From UBA3824 sp017541145 (GTDB lineage: Bacteria > Bacteroidota > Bacteroidia > Bacteroidales > UBA3824), in NCBI GenBank assembly GCA_947168365.1, contig CAMVLO010000034.1, positions 1 through 46,439 of the forward strand: a DNA stretch of 46,439 nucleotides, given 5' to 3'. A program made the position numbers and the translations under genes. Shown here piece after piece: positions 16,799-25,447 of this stretch (position 1 is the first letter of the stretch; the number at the start of each line of letters is the position of its first letter). Under the pieces are notes generated by a model. The model saw nothing but the letters and a program-made list of their open reading frames with translations, ran no database searches and had not been told where the DNA came from.

Positions 16799-18541
16799 AT
16801 GGAACAGAAAATAAAACTTTTACCATCAGGTATTAGCGATTTTGAGGTCATTCATCGCGATAACCTCTATTATGTTGATAAGACAAAATTTATCTCCATC
16901 CTTGAAAACGGCGACAGATATTTGTTTTTCGGGCGTCCGAGGCAGTTCGGTAAAAGTCTGTTTGTTAGTATGTTGGAAGCTTATTACGACATAAAAAACA
17001 AAGACCGTTTTGATGAACTTTTTTCAGGTCTTTGGATTCACGACCACCCGACGGAGTGCAGGGCGTTTTATCAGGTGATGAGATTGGATTTTTCATTAGT
17101 GAATGGCGGAATTGACGATATTGAGACAAATTTCGATTCATATTGCGGCAACCGTATGGTGGAGTTTGCTCAAAAATACGAAGATTTTTATTATAAAGGC
17201 TTTGCCGAGGACATCAAAAACGAACCGAATAAAACAGAAAGAATCAATATAATAACCTCAAAAGCCAAAGAATACGGCATTCCCCTATACCTGATTATTG
17301 ACGAATACGATAATTTTACAAATACGATTCTTTCTTTACACGGCGAAAAAACTTACACCGCTATCACTCACGGCGAAGGTTTTTACAGAGAACTTTTCAA
17401 AAAATTCAAAGCCGGATTTGAGAGAATCTTTTTAACGGGAGTTTCGCCCGTAACGCTTGATGACCTTACAAGCGGTTTTAATATTGCGTCATACGTTTCG
17501 CAAAGTGCAGAATTAAATCAAATGCTCGGCTTTTCGGAAACAGATGTCAAAGAAATGATAAAATACTATCATTCTGTCGGAATGATAGAAGGCGATTTGA
17601 GGCAACAAACCGACTTTATTATTTCGACAATAAAACCGTGGTGCAATAATTTCTGTTTTTCGTTAGATAGTTTTCAAAACAACGAACCGTCAATGTATAA
17701 CGGCATGATGGTGATGTATTATTTGAAACGTTATATGAACGAAAAAAAGTTTCCTCACGATATGACTGCGCCTAATTCGATGATGGATTACGGGAAACTT
17801 GACCATTTAGTAAAACTCGAAAAACTTATGGGAAACACTCTCCGCGACAGTTTTATTCACAAAGCCGCTAACGAAGAATACGTTTTAGGCGAAGTCAAAG
17901 AACATTTTCCCGCAACTGAACTTATTGAAGATGAGAATTTTATTTCATTGATGTATTATTACGGAATGTTGACGATAAGGGGAAGTTTCGGTTTCAGAAT
18001 GAAACTTTCGATTCCTAACAACAATATCCGAAAACAATATTACAAATATATTCTCAATCAGTACAACAAAAGCGCAAAAGTAGATATTTCGCATTTGCAA
18101 GATACTTTTGACAGTGCCGGAATGTTCGGACAGTGGAAAGAAATGTTTTCGTACATCGCTGAAAAATACAAAGAATGTTCATCAAACCGCAATGCTATCG
18201 AAGGAGAAAGAAATATTCAAGGCTATTTTATGGCGTATCTTTCGCTTTGTCCGTATTATTTGATGTGTCCTGAAATCGAATTTAATCACGGATATTGCGA
18301 TATTTTTCTAATGCCTGACAGACGTTTTAAAGACGTAAAACATAGTTATATTATTGAATTTAAATATGTTAAAGCTGATTCGTCAGCGCAAGAGGTTTCA
18401 AATAAATTTGATGAAGCGGTAGCGCAATTAAATATTTACGCCTCGGACGAAAAAATTAAAAATATGACTTCGGGAACAGATTTGCACAAAATCGCAATGG
18501 TGTTCAAAGGGTTGGAATTGGAGAAAATTGAAAAAATATAA
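16799..18541 (+). CDS. AAA-ATPase-like / PD-(D/E)XK nuclease family protein
   Basis: 580 residues of a family that is abundant and multi-copy in Bacteroidales. The N-terminal half is the AAA-ATPase_like domain: LPSGISDFEVIHRDNLYYVDKT, split as LPSGISDFEVI and YYVDKT, a variant P-loop GRPRQFGKS (45-53) and Walker B LYLIIDEYD (163-171). The C-terminal part is a PD-(D/E)XK-type nuclease fold, with D501 in YCDIFLMPD and E520-x-K522 in YIIEFKYVK. The function is unproven; ideas include a mobile-element or defence role. It has its own consensus promoter and a terminator on each side, so it is a single-gene unit. It looks intact. Confidence 0.85.
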   Translation: MEQKIKLLPSGISDFEVIHRDNLYYVDKTKFISILENGDRYLFFGRPRQFGKSLFVSMLEAYYDIKNKDRFDELFSGLWIHDHPTECRAFYQVMRLDFSLVNGGIDDIETNFDSYCGNRMVEFAQKYEDFYYKGFAEDIKNEPNKTERINIITSKAKEYGIPLYLIIDEYDNFTNTILSLHGEKTYTAITHGEGFYRELFKKFKAGFERIFLTGVSPVTLDDLTSGFNIASYVSQSAELNQMLGFSETDVKEMIKYYHSVGMIEGDLRQQTDFIISTIKPWCNNFCFSLDSFQNNEPSMYNGMMVMYYLKRYMNEKKFPHDMTAPNSMMDYGKLDHLVKLEKLMGNTLRDSFIHKAANEEYVLGEVKEHFPATELIEDENFISLMYYYGMLTIRGSFGFRMKLSIPNNNIRKQYYKYILNQYNKSAKVDISHLQDTFDSAGMFGQWKEMFSYIAEKYKECSSNRNAIEGERNIQGYFMAYLSLCPYYLMCPEIEFNHGYCDIFLMPDRRFKDVKHSYIIEFKYVKADSSAQEVSNKFDEAVAQLNIYASDEKIKNMTSGTDLHKIAMVFKGLELEKIEKI

Positions 18542-18559
18542 TAATAAAAGAGATTGTCT

Positions 18560-18590
18560 AAAAAAAACGGCTGCCGCAATGCGACAGCCG
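18560..18590 (-). terminator. Terminator of the outer-membrane barrel gene
   Basis: On the minus strand CGGCTG and CAGCCG arms (18568-18590), with inner CGCA/TGCG pairing, are followed by a T-run at 18567-18561. It starts 10 bases past the barrel gene stop. Confidence 0.8.
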
Positions 18591-18600
18591 AAAAAATAAA

Positions 18601-19218
18601 TTAGAATGTGTATCCAACATTAATTGATAAACAATGATTTGGCGATTTATTCATTATATATGTTGTTCCAAGTTCATAGGATGCACCTAAATAATAATTC
18701 TTGTAACTAACACCAAGTCCGCTATTTATACCTAAATCAAATCGTTTATAACTATCTTCACCGCTGAAAGATTTATATGTTGTATATTCGGATTCAAAAC
18801 GATTATTTTTAGGTGTAACGCTTGTTTCGTATTTGTATTTACCGCATATACCGTAGGCAAGGTACGGACCTATCTGAAATTCTAATTTGGAATTTTCTGT
18901 TAATCCGATTTTGAAGACTGCTAACAAAGGCATTTCCAAATAATTAAGATTTACTTTTGGCATTACTTCATCAGCTTTGAAACCCTTCATTGAATAATAA
19001 ATTCCGGGACGAAAAGCAAATTTTTCACTTTTCTCAAAATCAATTGTTACGCCAAAATTAGCTGCTGATTTCCAATCAAATTTTTCGCAATCATCTTGTA
19101 AGTTAATTACTTTTGCAACTTTGCTTAAATTATATCCTGCACGAATACTAATTTGTGATTGCGCAATGCTTGATAATACAGTTGCAAATAAAATGGTAAA
19201 TAATAATAACTTTTTCAT
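18601..19218 (-). CDS. Outer-membrane beta-barrel protein (PorT-like)
   Basis: 205 residues with a signal peptide ending at SSIAQ (about 1-19). Alternating-residue beta strands follow, from ISIRAGYNLSKV through FRPGIYYSMKGF, LEMPLLAVFKIG and GPYLAYGICGKY to the last strand, LSINVGYTF, ending in Phe as outer-membrane barrels do. This is the small eight-strand barrel family (OMP_b-brl_2) common in Bacteroidetes. No partner or ligand can be inferred. It has its own promoter-like box and three upstream TACGTCA repeats that could regulate it, and its own terminator. Confidence 0.85.
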   Translation of the reverse strand: MKKLLLFTILFATVLSSIAQSQISIRAGYNLSKVAKVINLQDDCEKFDWKSAANFGVTIDFEKSEKFAFRPGIYYSMKGFKADEVMPKVNLNYLEMPLLAVFKIGLTENSKLEFQIGPYLAYGICGKYKYETSVTPKNNRFESEYTTYKSFSGEDSYKRFDLGINSGLGVSYKNYYLGASYELGTTYIMNKSPNHCLSINVGYTF

Positions 19219-19361
19219 TTACTTATTTATAATGTTATAAATTATTTTTTAATTATTTATCTAACTTCAATATGGCTTGAATACTCGTTCGATTTTTGTG
19301 AAAAATGCACCTATGATATTTTCCTGTTTTTTTACTTTGTTTTATATCAACGAATGTGATG

Positions 19362-19369
19362 CAAAGGTA
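19362..19369 (-). promoter_or_regulatory. -7 box of the barrel gene
   Basis: Minus-strand TACCTTTG matches TAnnTTTG. No clear -33 box. This implies a leader of about 135 bases. Confidence 0.45.
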
Positions 19370-19412
19370 CTAATTTGAGATTCGTTTGTCTAATTTTTAG
19401 GTTCTTCACTAC

Positions 19413-19452
19413 TACGTCAGTCATCAAAAAATACTACGTCAAAAATACGTCA
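19413..19452. promoter_or_regulatory. Three phased TACGTCA repeats
   Basis: TACGTCA lies at 19413, 19435 and 19446, with starts 22 and 11 bases apart, so all three face the same side of the helix. They are 44-90 bases upstream of the barrel gene's -7 box on the minus strand, in the 312-base gap (19219-19530). Likely operator sites for an unknown regulator. Nothing else is seen in the gap. Confidence 0.5.
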
Positions 19453-19530
19453 AAATGGCTTGGGTATGTTTAATAATAAACAGATTCTCTGTTGTTACTA
19501 ATTTTTGATTTTAATAGTAGCGAATTTTTT

Positions 19531-20115
19531 TTATTCAAATTTTCTGCATTCTTCCGAAATTATTTCCCAATATTCTTGAAATTCGGTGTTTAGAGCGTCG
19601 TAATTTTTCTTAATGATTTCGATGGCTTTGTCCGAACGGTTGGGCAGCGATGTTTGACACGACATCGTGGTTAGTGCTGCTTTTATTCCTCTTAAATTCT
19701 CGTAACTTTTCAACCTGTCGGTTAGTAGTACGTGAGGAATTATTAGTTGTACTTTTCTTGGTAATAAATAGTAATAAGTCAGACAGTTACTATAAAATTT
19801 GTTAGCGAATTGACCTAATGGAATTTCTGAATATTTTCCCCAATTAATTGCTAAAAAATGGTCGTAAACCACATCGATTACTATTCCAGAATATTTGCCG
19901 AATGTAGGACGCATTTTTTGAATCGAACTTTGTACTATCTGGTTGGAATCCGTAAAACTGTCGATAAAACGGTGCATACGCATTCCTTTCAGCATCTGGA
20001 TAGGATATTTGGTCTGTAGATTGTGCATAGGACCTTTTATCCAGTCGCCGGCAAAGTTACCGAGTTGTACAAGCGGATTGTCACCCGATAAATATATGTG
20101 AGCCAAATAATTCAT
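19531..20115 (-). CDS. acpH: Acyl-carrier-protein phosphodiesterase
   Basis: 194 residues matching the AcpH/DUF479 family: MNYLAHIYLSGDNP at the start, LGNFAGDWIKG (18-28), HRFIDSFTDSN (48-58) and IVIDVVYDHFLA (78-89). These supply the His and Asp residues expected of an HD-type metal site. The enzyme removes the phosphopantetheine arm from acyl carrier protein. It follows the ABC permease by 9 bases on the same strand, so it is probably the last gene of that operon, though no functional link is evident. Length is normal for the family. Confidence 0.87.
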   Translation of the reverse strand: MNYLAHIYLSGDNPLVQLGNFAGDWIKGPMHNLQTKYPIQMLKGMRMHRFIDSFTDSNQIVQSSIQKMRPTFGKYSGIVIDVVYDHFLAINWGKYSEIPLGQFANKFYSNCLTYYYLLPRKVQLIIPHVLLTDRLKSYENLRGIKAALTTMSCQTSLPNRSDKAIEIIKKNYDALNTEFQEYWEIISEECRKFE

Positions 20116-20124
20116 ATTTAGTTG

Positions 20125-21516
20125 TTATTCTCTTCTCAATGCGTCAAGAGGATCTATTTTCGATGCCTTGTTGGCAGGATAAATTGATGCTATGATGCTT
20201 ACTATTATCGAAAATACAATAGAAATGCCAACTATCGATAATGAGTAGGAAAAATATTCGATATTACTGTCAATAAATGTTCCGAGGTGATGGTTGGCGA
20301 TGTTGCTGGCTATTTCTGATATTATTTTTCCGCCAATTACGCCCACAATTCCTCCGATTGTTCCTATTGACGCTGCTTCGTAGTAGAATATTTGTTTTAT
20401 TTGCCATTGTGTAGCACCTAGCGATTTCATGATTCCGATTTCCTTGCGTCGCTCGTATATCGCCATTATCAATGTGTTGACTATTCCGAATACTGAAATT
20501 AGTAATGCAATGATTCCTATTGCGGCAAGTGCTGAATCCAAGATATAAAACAAACGTTCTAAATCATCGAGCTTGTCACCGATGGAAAATACGTGTAATC
20601 CTTTGTCTTCGATGTCGAATTTCGCTTTTTTCAGCAGGCTGTGATCTTTTACTCTTACATGGATTGACGCATATTTACCGTACTTGTCCTGAGTATCGTT
20701 CATCAGGTTGTAAACATAATTCAAATCGATACACGGCACCCATTCGCAAGTGAGCGGCGGCAAAAATATTCCTCCGCTAAACATCCCCGACGAAAATGAA
20801 TTGGTTTCTACTATTCCTTTGATTTTCAGATTTGTAACTTCGTTTTTTATTGGTAATTGTTTTGACGTAGAGGTCAACAAATCAATCTTTTCGGGGTCAA
20901 ACACCGTGGTTATTACATCCAAATCTTGTCCGATTACCGAATCTACAGGAATTACAGTAAGAGAATGTTCGCTGATATGTTCTATATCCTCGTTAGGCAA
21001 AGCAAAACCCAATTGATGAAGTACATTTTTGGAAATTATCACGCACGGGTCGCTGTCGGTTTTGTAAAATGTTCCGATTTTAATATTGTCAAACGGATGA
21101 AAAACACCCATTTCGCACGGTACGGCTTTCAGATTTGTATTAATTTTTTTGCCACGAAATTGTATAGAAGCCGGTTTAATAATTTCCGGAAAAACCATAG
21201 CCACTTCCGGCATACGTTTCAGGTCGGCAATGGTAGAATCAGTAAGCGGGACAATTTCTTCGTCTTTAGGCGAAAGTATACTTCTTCGGCTGTTAACATG
21301 ATCCATGTCCAAGTCGCGCCCGCTTACAGTCATACCCGTAAAGAGGTCGTTGGTTTCCATTTGTTTGGCGATATTCATCGAAACGCCTCTTCCCAAAGAA
21401 ATCATCGTACTAAGTGCTCCAACACCAACTGCCACTCCCAAAATTGTGAGAATAGAGCGGAAGATGTTGCGCCTCAAGTTGTTGAATGATATTGAAAGTA
21501 TATCAGAAATTGTCAT
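20125..21516 (-). CDS. MacB/LolC-type ABC transporter permease
   Basis: 463 residues. It has an N-terminal membrane span after SFNNLRRNIFRSILTILGVAVG, split as NNLRRNIFRS and ILTILGVAVGVG. A large periplasmic MacB_PCD domain follows (about 45-320), then the C-terminal FtsX domain with three spans containing RRKEIGIMKSLGATQWQI and ending PLDALRRE. These are the hallmarks of the MacB-type permease, which moves or extracts substrates without a classical transmembrane pore. It overlaps the ATPase gene by 4 bases (ATGA), so the two are translationally coupled. The substrate is unknown. Confidence 0.9.
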   Translation of the reverse strand: MTISDILSISFNNLRRNIFRSILTILGVAVGVGALSTMISLGRGVSMNIAKQMETNDLFTGMTVSGRDLDMDHVNSRRSILSPKDEEIVPLTDSTIADLKRMPEVAMVFPEIIKPASIQFRGKKINTNLKAVPCEMGVFHPFDNIKIGTFYKTDSDPCVIISKNVLHQLGFALPNEDIEHISEHSLTVIPVDSVIGQDLDVITTVFDPEKIDLLTSTSKQLPIKNEVTNLKIKGIVETNSFSSGMFSGGIFLPPLTCEWVPCIDLNYVYNLMNDTQDKYGKYASIHVRVKDHSLLKKAKFDIEDKGLHVFSIGDKLDDLERLFYILDSALAAIGIIALLISVFGIVNTLIMAIYERRKEIGIMKSLGATQWQIKQIFYYEAASIGTIGGIVGVIGGKIISEIASNIANHHLGTFIDSNIEYFSYSLSIVGISIVFSIIVSIIASIYPANKASKIDPLDALRRE

Positions 21517-22280
21517 AGGTTGAATTGCGGTTTCTGTGTTGATGAATCGTCCAAATTGTAGACCGGTTTGTTGATTGTTGTTTTTATAATTTCGCCGTCA
21601 GAAAGCAAAATGGTCTTGTCGGAAACACGGTTTGCAGTTTCTTTGTCGTGCGTTACCATTACAATTGTGATTTGATGTTTGCGGTTGAACATCTGCAACA
21701 AATCGATAATTTCTCTTGAAGTAGCCGTATCAAGGTTTCCCGTAGGCTCGTCGGCGAGAATTATCTGAGGTTTGTTTGCCAACGCTCTTGCAATTGCAAC
21801 TCGCTGAGCCTCACCGCCCGAAAGTTCCGACGGATAATGCAAAGCTCGGTTGTACAATCCCATGTTATAAAGCAATTCGCAAGCTCTGGTTCTGCGCAAA
21901 GCACGCGGAAAACTGCTGAATATCAACGGCAACATCACATTGTCAAGAGCCGTGTGCGAGGGTATCAGGTTGAAAGACTGAAATATCATTCCGATTACCG
22001 ATTTTCTGTAATTGGAAAGTTCGCGCTCTTTCATTTCCAAAAGATTACGATTGTCATAGTACACAGCACCCTCTGCATTGGTATCCATTCCGCCCAACAG
22101 ATTGAGTAGTGTGGACTTACCACTGCCGCTTTTGCCTACTATCGACACATATTCTCCCTTTTCAACATCAAAACTGATGTCGCGCAGAGCATAAATTTTG
22201 TTGTCGCCCTTCTTGTAGGTCTTGCTAAGATTTTGTATTTTTAGTAACGTCAATTTTTTTATTACAAAATTATGCTTCAA
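21513..22280 (-). CDS. MacB/LolD-type ABC transporter ATPase
   Basis: 255 residues. Walker A GKSGSGKST (about 50-58), Q-loop in GMIFQSFNLIP, signature LSGGEAQRVAIARAL and Walker B IILADEPTGNLD are all intact, and VMVTHD carries the switch histidine. The GNLD ending of Walker B is typical of the LolD/MacB class. The ATG at 22280 adds about 12 residues ahead of the family start (LLKIQNLSKTY). An internal TTG is an alternative start. It is the first gene of the ATPase-permease-acpH operon and diverges from dnaJ-type gene 22349. Confidence 0.92.
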   Translation of the reverse strand: MKHNFVIKKLTLLKIQNLSKTYKKGDNKIYALRDISFDVEKGEYVSIVGKSGSGKSTLLNLLGGMDTNAEGAVYYDNRNLLEMKERELSNYRKSVIGMIFQSFNLIPSHTALDNVMLPLIFSSFPRALRRTRACELLYNMGLYNRALHYPSELSGGEAQRVAIARALANKPQIILADEPTGNLDTATSREIIDLLQMFNRKHQITIVMVTHDKETANRVSDKTILLSDGEIIKTTINKPVYNLDDSSTQKPQFNL

Positions 22281-22348
22281 AATTAAATTATTTTTATTAA
22301 TTTCACAACGTCAAACAAAGAAAATTTTTTTTAAATTAAAATAATAAA

Positions 22349-23230
22349 ATGCAGTTCAAAGATTATTACAAAATACTCGATGTACAGCCTACTGCCACTC
22401 AAGACGAAATTAAAAAGGCATATCGCAGATTGGCAATGACTTACCATCCGGACAGGAACCCCGAAAATGCCGAAGCTGAGGAAAAATTCAAAGAAATTGC
22501 CGAGGCTTACGATGTATTGAGCGACCCCGAAAAAAGAAAAAAATTCGATTTGATGCGCGATGGTCAAAACGAATCCGATTATAATTATAATAAAGCGTCA
22601 AGAACTTCATCTTCAAATATCTCTGATGATGATAATTTTGACTTTGATTATTTCAAAAAGAAAACCTCTGAATATTCAGAATTCTTCAAGAAATTTTTCA
22701 ACAAGAGCAATCTTTTCAAAGGAGACGATTTTTCGGGTAGTATAACAATTTCATTACAAGAAGCTTACACCGGAAGCCGCCGACTTCTTACCGTTTTGGG
22801 CAACAAACTGAGAATCGATATAAAACCGGGTATCAAAAACGATCAACTCCTGAAAATTCCCGAACAAGGTTATCCCGGAATTTCGGGCGGAAAACGCGGC
22901 GATCTTTATGTACGTGTTAAAATCGAAAATAATAATATGTTTACACGACGCGGCGACGAACTTTTTACCGAAGTTTATGTTGACATCTTTACGATTTTGT
23001 GTGGCGGCGAAGTAGTAATTTCTACATTGTCGGGCGATATCCGCATAAAAATCCCTCGCGGAATGGAATACGGTAAACAATTGAGAATTAAAAACAAAGG
23101 AATGCCTGTTTATGGTACTGACATGTTTGGAGATTTGTTTGTAAAGGTGAAATACCATATACCTACAGATTTGACAGATGACGAAATTACCGAACTAAAG
23201 GCAATTCAATCACGAAGAAATAAAAATTAA
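22349..23230 (+). CDS. DnaJ/CbpA-type co-chaperone
   Basis: 293 residues. The J domain is at 4-68 with the HPD motif at 33-35, needed to stimulate DnaK ATPase. A Ser/Asp-rich linker (75-100) replaces the Gly/Phe region. The two C-terminal substrate-binding barrels follow (SGSITISLQEAYTGSRR, then RGDLYVRVKI). There is no CxxCxGxG zinc-finger region, so this is the CbpA (type II) rather than the DnaJ form. Single-gene unit between a divergent ABC operon and the CBM48 gene. Confidence 0.9.
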   Translation: MQFKDYYKILDVQPTATQDEIKKAYRRLAMTYHPDRNPENAEAEEKFKEIAEAYDVLSDPEKRKKFDLMRDGQNESDYNYNKASRTSSSNISDDDNFDFDYFKKKTSEYSEFFKKFFNKSNLFKGDDFSGSITISLQEAYTGSRRLLTVLGNKLRIDIKPGIKNDQLLKIPEQGYPGISGGKRGDLYVRVKIENNNMFTRRGDELFTEVYVDIFTILCGGEVVISTLSGDIRIKIPRGMEYGKQLRIKNKGMPVYGTDMFGDLFVKVKYHIPTDLTDDEITELKAIQSRRNKN

Positions 23231-23275
23231 CTTTTAAATAATACTGAAAATTTTTATTATTCAAAATTTGTTTTT

Positions 23276-23283
23276 TATATTTG
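23276..23283 (+). promoter_or_regulatory. -7 box of the CBM48 gene
   Basis: TATATTTG, a full match to TAnnTTTG, 43 bases before the ATG. The -33 box is unclear in the T-rich stretch upstream. Confidence 0.5.
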
Positions 23284-23326
23284 CTCCCGATAACAAAAAG
23301 TAATAAACTCAAAAAAATAAACAAAA

Positions 23327-23680
23327 ATGGCACCACGTAAGAAAACAACAGAAACTACAGCAGCTACTACACCTAAATCTACAACACGTAAGGCTGCCGC
23401 TCCCAAAAAATCAACTAAATCTCCGGAAGCAAAGTTTCATTTGACAAATCAAGAAGCAGAAAACGCTGAGTTCGTAGCAGTTGCCGGTACTTTCAACAAT
23501 TGGGACAAAGAAGCCAACAAGTTGAATAAAACTACCGACGGTTTTGAGCTTTCACTTCCATTGCCAAAAGGCAGATACGAGTTCAAATATGTTTTGAACG
23601 GTGAGAAATGGATTACAGCTCCTACCGGCGATAAAGTAGACAACGGTCAAGGTGGCGAAAATTCTGTTATAGAATTATAA
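23327..23680 (+). CDS. Small CBM48 (glycogen-recognition) domain protein with basic tail
   Basis: 117 residues in two parts. Residues 1-35 are a low-complexity tail of Lys, Ala, Thr and Pro, like the basic tails of histone H1-type proteins. Residues 36-117 are a stand-alone early-set domain of the CBM48/isoamylase-N type, with VAVAGTFNNWDK and GRYEFKYVLNGEKWITAP, the motifs that bind glucans in AMPK-beta and branching enzymes. No catalytic domain follows. It has its own promoter and terminator. It may tether glycogen or sense carbohydrate, but the positively charged tail could instead contact DNA, RNA or cell wall. No function is proven. Confidence 0.82.
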   Translation: MAPRKKTTETTAATTPKSTTRKAAAPKKSTKSPEAKFHLTNQEAENAEFVAVAGTFNNWDKEANKLNKTTDGFELSLPLPKGRYEFKYVLNGEKWITAPTGDKVDNGQGGENSVIEL

Positions 23681-23707
23681 GTTTTTTATTTCTTAAAAAA
23701 AATTTTG

Positions 23708-23747
23708 AAAGGCAAGGTGAAATAAATTTCATTTTGCCTTTTTTTTT
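23708..23747 (+). terminator. Terminator after the CBM48 gene
   Basis: GGCAA and TTGCC arms with inner TGAAAT/ATTTCA pairing, then a run of nine T's. Confidence 0.85.
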
Positions 23748-23783
23748 ACGTATTATTGCAGTTGGAAATTACATAACATCAAA

Positions 23784-24578
23784 ATGCAATTAAGAGCAGA
23801 ACATCTACTAAAAATTTATGGTAAAAGAACAGTTGTGAAAGACGTGTCAGTCAGCGTTTCACAAGGTGAAATCGTGGGACTTCTCGGTCCTAACGGCGCG
23901 GGAAAAACAACTTCGTTTTACATGATTGTCGGGCTTATTCAGCCTAATGGTGGTAAAATTTTTCTCGATAATATAGAGATTACAAAGCATGCCATGTACA
24001 AAAGAGCGCAACTTGGCGTCGGATATTTGCCTCAGGAAGCTTCGGTTTTCAGACAGATGTCTGTTGAGGATAATATACTTTCTGTAATGCAAGTGCGTAA
24101 CTTTAGCAAAGAATATCAGAAAGAAAAACTTGAAAGTCTTATCGAAGAATTTGGGTTGGGACATATTCGCAAAAGTTTGGGTATACAGCTGTCCGGCGGT
24201 GAACGTCGTAGAACTGAAATCGCCCGTGCTCTTGCCGTGGATCCTAAATTTATTCTTTTGGACGAACCTTTTGCCGGTGTTGACCCTATTGCTGTAGAAG
24301 ATATTCAGGGTATTGTTGCTAAATTGAAAAACAAAAATATCGGTATTCTTATCACTGACCACAATGTGGACGAAACTCTTTCGATTACCGACCGTGCGTA
24401 TTTGCTTTACGACGGCAAAATACTTCAAGCCGGTACACCTCAGGCACTTGCCGACGATCCCGAAGTTCGTCGCGTTTACCTCGGAAAGAATTTCGTTTTG
24501 CGTCGTCCTGCGTTTATTGCAAATGCTGATGATGCCGAAGATCCGTATGAGAATAAAACTGAAAATCAAAATGACTGA
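23784..24578 (+). CDS. lptB: LPS export ABC transporter ATPase
   Basis: 264 residues matching LptB closely: Walker A GPNGAGKT, IVGLIQPNGGKI, GVGYLPQEASVFRQMSV (as GVGYLPQEASVF), the signature LSGGERRRTEIARAL, Walker B FILLDEPFAGVDP, and DHNVDETL with the switch histidine. LptB powers extraction of lipopolysaccharide from the inner membrane with LptF/G. Those partners are not in this window. The C-terminus carries about 20 extra acidic/Asn-rich residues (AFIANADDAEDPYENK). Its neighbours are not LPS genes, as is common for Bacteroidetes lptB. Confidence 0.93.
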   Translation: MQLRAEHLLKIYGKRTVVKDVSVSVSQGEIVGLLGPNGAGKTTSFYMIVGLIQPNGGKIFLDNIEITKHAMYKRAQLGVGYLPQEASVFRQMSVEDNILSVMQVRNFSKEYQKEKLESLIEEFGLGHIRKSLGIQLSGGERRRTEIARALAVDPKFILLDEPFAGVDPIAVEDIQGIVAKLKNKNIGILITDHNVDETLSITDRAYLLYDGKILQAGTPQALADDPEVRRVYLGKNFVLRRPAFIANADDAEDPYENKTENQND

Positions 24579-24660
24579 TGTTTTGAAACATCAAACTGTA
24601 TTATATCGTATAAAATAAAAGTGCGGCAATTGTCGCTACAAAAAAATATTATTATAAATC

Positions 24661-25446
24661 ATGAATTTGAAACTCAACAAGCCAATTGCTTTTTTCGATT
24701 TGGAATCTACCGGACTTAATGTAGCTCATGATTGTATAATCGAAATCAGCGTTATTAAAATAAATACAGATCAGAGCGAAGAAACTTTGACCGCAAGAAT
24801 AAAACCTACATGCCCAATCAGCAAAGAAGCTTCTGAAATTACTGGTATTACAGAAGAAGATCTCAAAGATTGTCCTACATTCAAGGAGTTTGCTCCAAAA
24901 CTTGCTAAGTTCTTGGAAAATTGCGATTTAGGCGGTTTCAATTCCAACAAGTTTGACGTTCCACTTTTGGTGGAAGAATTTTTGAGAGCCGGAGTAGATT
25001 TCGATATGAGAAAACGCAAATGTATTGATGTTCAGGTAATTTACCATAAACAAGAACAGCGTAATCTTACAGCCGCATACAAATTTTATTGCGGAAAAGA
25101 TCTCAACAATGCACATTCGGCATTTGGTGATACTCAGGCAACTTACGAGGTTCTTAAAGCTCAACTCGACAAATATTCTGATTTGCAAAACGATGTAGAA
25201 TTTTTGTCAAAATATTCGGCTCAAACCAATAATGTGGATTTTGCCGGACGTATGATTTACAACGAAAACGGTGAAGAAGTATTCAATTTTGGTAAGTATA
25301 AAGGTAAAAAAGTAGAAGACGTACTTTCAAAAATAGATTTTACTTATTACGATTGGATTATGAAAAATGATTTTGCGCTCAACACAAAAGAATGTCTTAC
25401 ACATATAAAATTGAGAATGGCGCAAAACAAACTCAACGGAAAATAA
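24661..25446 (+). CDS. DEDDh 3'-5' exonuclease (DnaQ-like)
   Basis: 261 residues. ExoI motif FFDLESTGLN gives D13 and E15. The middle motif lies around LGGFNSNKFDVPLL, and ExoIII reads NAHSAFGDTQATYEVL with the conserved His and Asp, so the DEDDh site is complete. The C-terminal 60 residues (EEVFNFGKYKGKKVEDVL, ending YDWIMKNDF) match the small domain found after exonuclease X-like domains. It may proofread or process DNA ends. thiL follows after a single base, so they share a transcript. Confidence 0.88.
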   Translation: MNLKLNKPIAFFDLESTGLNVAHDCIIEISVIKINTDQSEETLTARIKPTCPISKEASEITGITEEDLKDCPTFKEFAPKLAKFLENCDLGGFNSNKFDVPLLVEEFLRAGVDFDMRKRKCIDVQVIYHKQEQRNLTAAYKFYCGKDLNNAHSAFGDTQATYEVLKAQLDKYSDLQNDVEFLSKYSAQTNNVDFAGRMIYNENGEEVFNFGKYKGKKVEDVLSKIDFTYYDWIMKNDFALNTKECLTHIKLRMAQNKLNGK

Positions 25447-25447
25447 G

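Noticed and set aside
16799..18541. Transposase or insertion sequence
   Set aside because: The domain pair is AAA-ATPase-like plus PD-(D/E)XK, with no terminal inverted repeats or target duplication visible around it.
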